Shown one piece after another: positions 60,673-64,000 of a DNA stretch of 64,000 nt. The notes beneath the pieces were generated by a model. The model did not search any database, was not told the DNA's origin, and was given only the letters and a program-made list of their open reading frames with translations. A program made the position numbers and the translations under genes. Source of the stretch: Eretmocerus hayati. Lineage: Eukaryota; Arthropoda; Insecta; Hymenoptera; Aphelinidae. The stretch is taken from positions 178,543,021 through 178,607,020 of the forward strand of contig CM056741.1 in NCBI GenBank assembly GCA_029851415.1. Reading direction: 5' to 3'. Position 1 is the stretch's first letter; each line of letters opens with the position of its first letter.

Positions 60673-63600
60673 AGTCATGTCAGTGAATCTGGTTCAACGT
60701 TATCATCCAGGTTCTTCCAATGTTGGTTTGTCTTACTTCACATCTTCTTAATGTATTCAATAATAGATTTTCATTCATTTTACTGACACACACACACACA
60801 CGTCAGACCTTCAAAGTTGTGTATGATAGGTATTTCCCACTCATCTATCGCCAAAGTATTATAACAAGCATCTGTGCCTTTTTTAGACAGTATTATTATC
60901 AAGGATCACGATTTCTCATCAAGCATCTCAAGTGAACATACTTTAAGACTCATAAAAGCTCGAGCGTTCGATGAAAGCGCGAAAGAGAGCGATGTTCTCT
61001 GGAGCAGGTGATGAAATGGCTACTCGTTGCCGAAGGGTCGAATTTACGATGTACTAATTGACGAGAGAGGAGAAGATGAGAGCAAGTTACGAGAGCATTA
61101 GTAGGTGAAAATTGTTGTGAAGTAGATGGATAATATAAAATTCACGATACTGCTCCTTCTGAAATTCCTGGATTAATCGACATTGTTCTTGAGATGCTTT
61201 TACAGCATCGGCGAGTGTTGATGTTCTTTCGTTTATCTTCGCCCTCGTTTTCGATTTTCATCAGTCTAATTAATTAATTAATTAATTAATTAATTAATCA
61301 AGTTTCCAGTTACGGGGGCATCCTAAATTCATTACTCGAATGTAAAACTTGGATTCCATCAAAGTGTTCGTAGAATTCATAGATGGGCGAAAAATGAGTT
61401 TTTGAAAAAGAATCGTCTATTCGATTCTCGTTTGTAATTCTGTATCCTTGTATTTTTATACCTGCATTTCTTGATTCAATAATCGAGTATTATCTGAGAC
61501 ATCATTCCATAAAATGATTTCTTAATTACATTTGTGGTCGTGTCTTTGACATGTAATATTCTTTTGGATCATTTCCTAACCAACGTGGAAACGTACTTAG
61601 ACTAAAAAAAAGCTCGAACTCACTCTTGAACCGTCAGAATATCAAAAGTTACGGATTCAGAATAATTAGATTCTGCGGTCGATTTAATGCGTAGCGGAGA
61701 TAATTGTCGGAACGTATCATTCGTAATTGCTACACGTTTTTTAATTTGCTCCATGCGTACCTGCTCCTCAGGATTGCTCTATTAAATCTCTGGCTAAGCG
61801 ACAAAGTGCTTCCGTAGCTTTTTCTGGATACATATTCTCATTGCAATCGTACGATATTATCCCTTTGCTTTGCTTCAAAATCTCATTTCATTAAAAACTC
61901 ACTCGCTATAAAAAATTCTTCAACTTTTTGCGGATTAACGACTTATGCTACTCTCGTTCGTTGAACTTTTATAATTTGATCACCCTGGATTTGTGCACAG
62001 CTCAAGACCTTTTTGGATTTTTCTTTCTTAATAGTGCTACATAACATTGCAATGACTCAGAAATTGCGAGTGGATAGCCTGTAATGATCTCGAAGTTGAA
62101 TCATGAATTTCACATTTCGTTTTTGATATTTTGTGCCAGATTTGATACAGTTTTCTCATCTCAGATGTAACATCTCAGATGAGTAGATCGTTGCATTCAA
62201 AAGGATAAATGAAAACAGTTCTCATCGCATTACCTTAAAAACTCGTTTGAAAATCATGAATTTGGATATCAATTTCGTGGTTATTTCTGTAAAAAGCCAA
62301 GAGTATTGAATGGAGTTGGTTTATTTTCAGCTCAAAGATTATAAACATAGAATCCATCCCCGAGTTGTGTTCGATCAATTTCTGTAGTATCTACATATTT
62401 CTAATCTAATCACACTACTGAAAATGAACTTCTCATTGACTTTAACATGATTAAATTCTTAATTATAATCTACCTCAAGAGAACATCCATCCATAAAAGT
62501 GAAATGCTTCAGAAACCTCTTGGAATCAATTACAGGAAAAAAACAAGCAAGTTATAAAAATAAAAGGAAGTAGCTTTTCAGCGGCCAAGCGTAGAGAGCT
62601 AGTTCCTTGTAGAAGAAGCTAAAATAAAAAAGAAAAAAGAGAGGATGGCTGGACGAAAAGAGTATGTACTTTGAACTCAAAGCCTCTCTTTCTCACTTTC
62701 CTTGCACATTTTCCCTCGTTTCGGTGTCGCTTTTTTTTTTCTTTCTTTTTTATTTTTCTCTCGACTATGTGTGAAAAAGTGGTTAACGCCGCACGGCCAA
62801 CTAAGTCACACATACACACTCACTTGATTCTCTGGTTTGCCACCTCTAAGCTATTGGTTTCCGAGCACTTTTCACTTCTAGTAGTAGCCGTGGCACTTTG
62901 AGGCCTTTTATTCTTTAGCGCCTTGAAAAATAATAGTCGTTGGCTACCGATATATTGAGTTGGTCACCTCGGTACAAGAGGTCAAAGAGGAGATTACGGA
63001 AAATTGCCAATTTTACCGATAATATGCATTTCCCGAAGAATCTAGTAGTGAATATTTCTACCATGTAAATCTTTTATTCATTTTTTTAACATCTCAGAAT
63101 GAATGAATGATTAAGTAAGTTTTAATATGCCACTAAAGATTTTCATCATTATTTTCTGAGAAAAGAAAACTGTTTTCCAACTGCTTGAAAATTAATTCTT
63201 CCTCCGCAAAAGCTGTGTCGGTCATTCCATATTTTTTTACGTCAAAATATTAGCATATTCCAAGCAGAAAGCCATTTCATTTATTCTTGACTCGTTGCAA
63301 GTTACATGTGATATTTAACTCACGGCGTAAAAACTCAGAAAGGCAAGGGGGTGGACGAAAGGGATGAGAACCGCTTGTGTTACTGTCCTCTCGTCACTTG
63401 GCGTGCAACAGTTTCCCGGTAACAGCTGTTATTCATCCCCTTTACAACTCGTGCTCAGAAAATAACATATATACAAAGCTTGGCGGCAGGAGCATCTCTC
63501 TTGCCGCCTTTACGATTCGTCTCGCGTTTCTCTAGATCGAGAGAGGGGTCCTCTTTTTACGAGCAATTCGTTTTTCAGTAACCTGTCTTTTTAGTACAAC

Positions 63601-64000
63601 AACAGCTTCTCTCTGTCTTTAACTCTTACACTATGGAATCCCTTTAACTAGAATTGGCTTGAACGCTTGCGCAAAGCTTACAATTTTATATCTTGCCTTG
63701 TAACATTATGCAGCCAAAATCGTAAAGACTGGAGAATTAAAATACGTTTGAAAGGGTCATATCTTTTCGCTATGATAACTATGGTCATCAAGTGAGAAGA
63801 TGAATTAATGTATGAATGATGCAAATAAGGTTGATGTAATAAAAGGATTGATGAGTTGTAAGGATTCTATGTCCAGAATGAATGAATTTAAAATTAGTCT
63901 AGGGTAATTGAATGGTTGTGTGCATTGCATAATCTGAGAATAGAAATGTTGTTATTCCGGGGAAGATTTTGAGGTGATTGTTGTACTCTGAATTCGATGA
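60673..64000. other. Probable PTB intron to the window end, no gene seen
   Basis: Contains a (TTAA)n run at 61266-61299 and pyrimidine-rich patches near 62685-62765. No frame with RRM motifs or other domain was recognised. Confidence 0.45.

Overview
This is an AT-rich window of animal nuclear DNA, almost certainly from an insect. The evidence is long introns with GT..AG borders, dinucleotide microsatellites, dense small inverted-repeat transposons and insect-type gene signatures. The exon peptides look hymenopteran-like to me, but that is a judgement and not a measurement.

The backbone is the 5' half of one large plus-strand gene for polypyrimidine tract-binding protein (hephaestus/PTB). A TATA promoter and leader at about 16.0 kb are plausible. 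A proposed start exon lies at 20.9 kb. Two certain exons follow at 25.56 and 27.53 kb, and a third at 45.37 kb. Together the three certain exons encode the RGSDELLS N-terminal segment and the whole first RRM. All three are in phase 0, with introns of about 1.9 and 17.7 kb. I recognise no later exon, so RRM2 to RRM4 should lie beyond base 64000.

Upstream, at 4.0 to 5.6 kb, is a compact two-exon plus-strand gene for a small unrecognised protein with a signal-peptide-like start and a propeptide-like C terminus. Minus-strand gene candidates lie at 2.3-2.7 kb, 31.2-32.1 kb and 50.5-50.9 kb; the last two are inside PTB introns. None belongs to a family I know.

The rest is intron, intergenic DNA and mobile elements. 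A broken non-LTR retrotransposon lies at 7.9-9.5 kb on the minus strand. The 17.7 kb PTB intron holds a transposon island at 34.5-41.3 kb: TA-flanked inverted-repeat elements, several palindromic foldback elements (two nested inside a pogo/Tigger-like element), and a compound inverted element carrying two 5S-rRNA-like segments. One foldback element ends only 53 bases before the exon that starts RRM1. I saw no tRNA gene likely to be functional, no CRISPR array and no bacterial-type operon. All splice choices outside the three certain PTB exons were read by eye.
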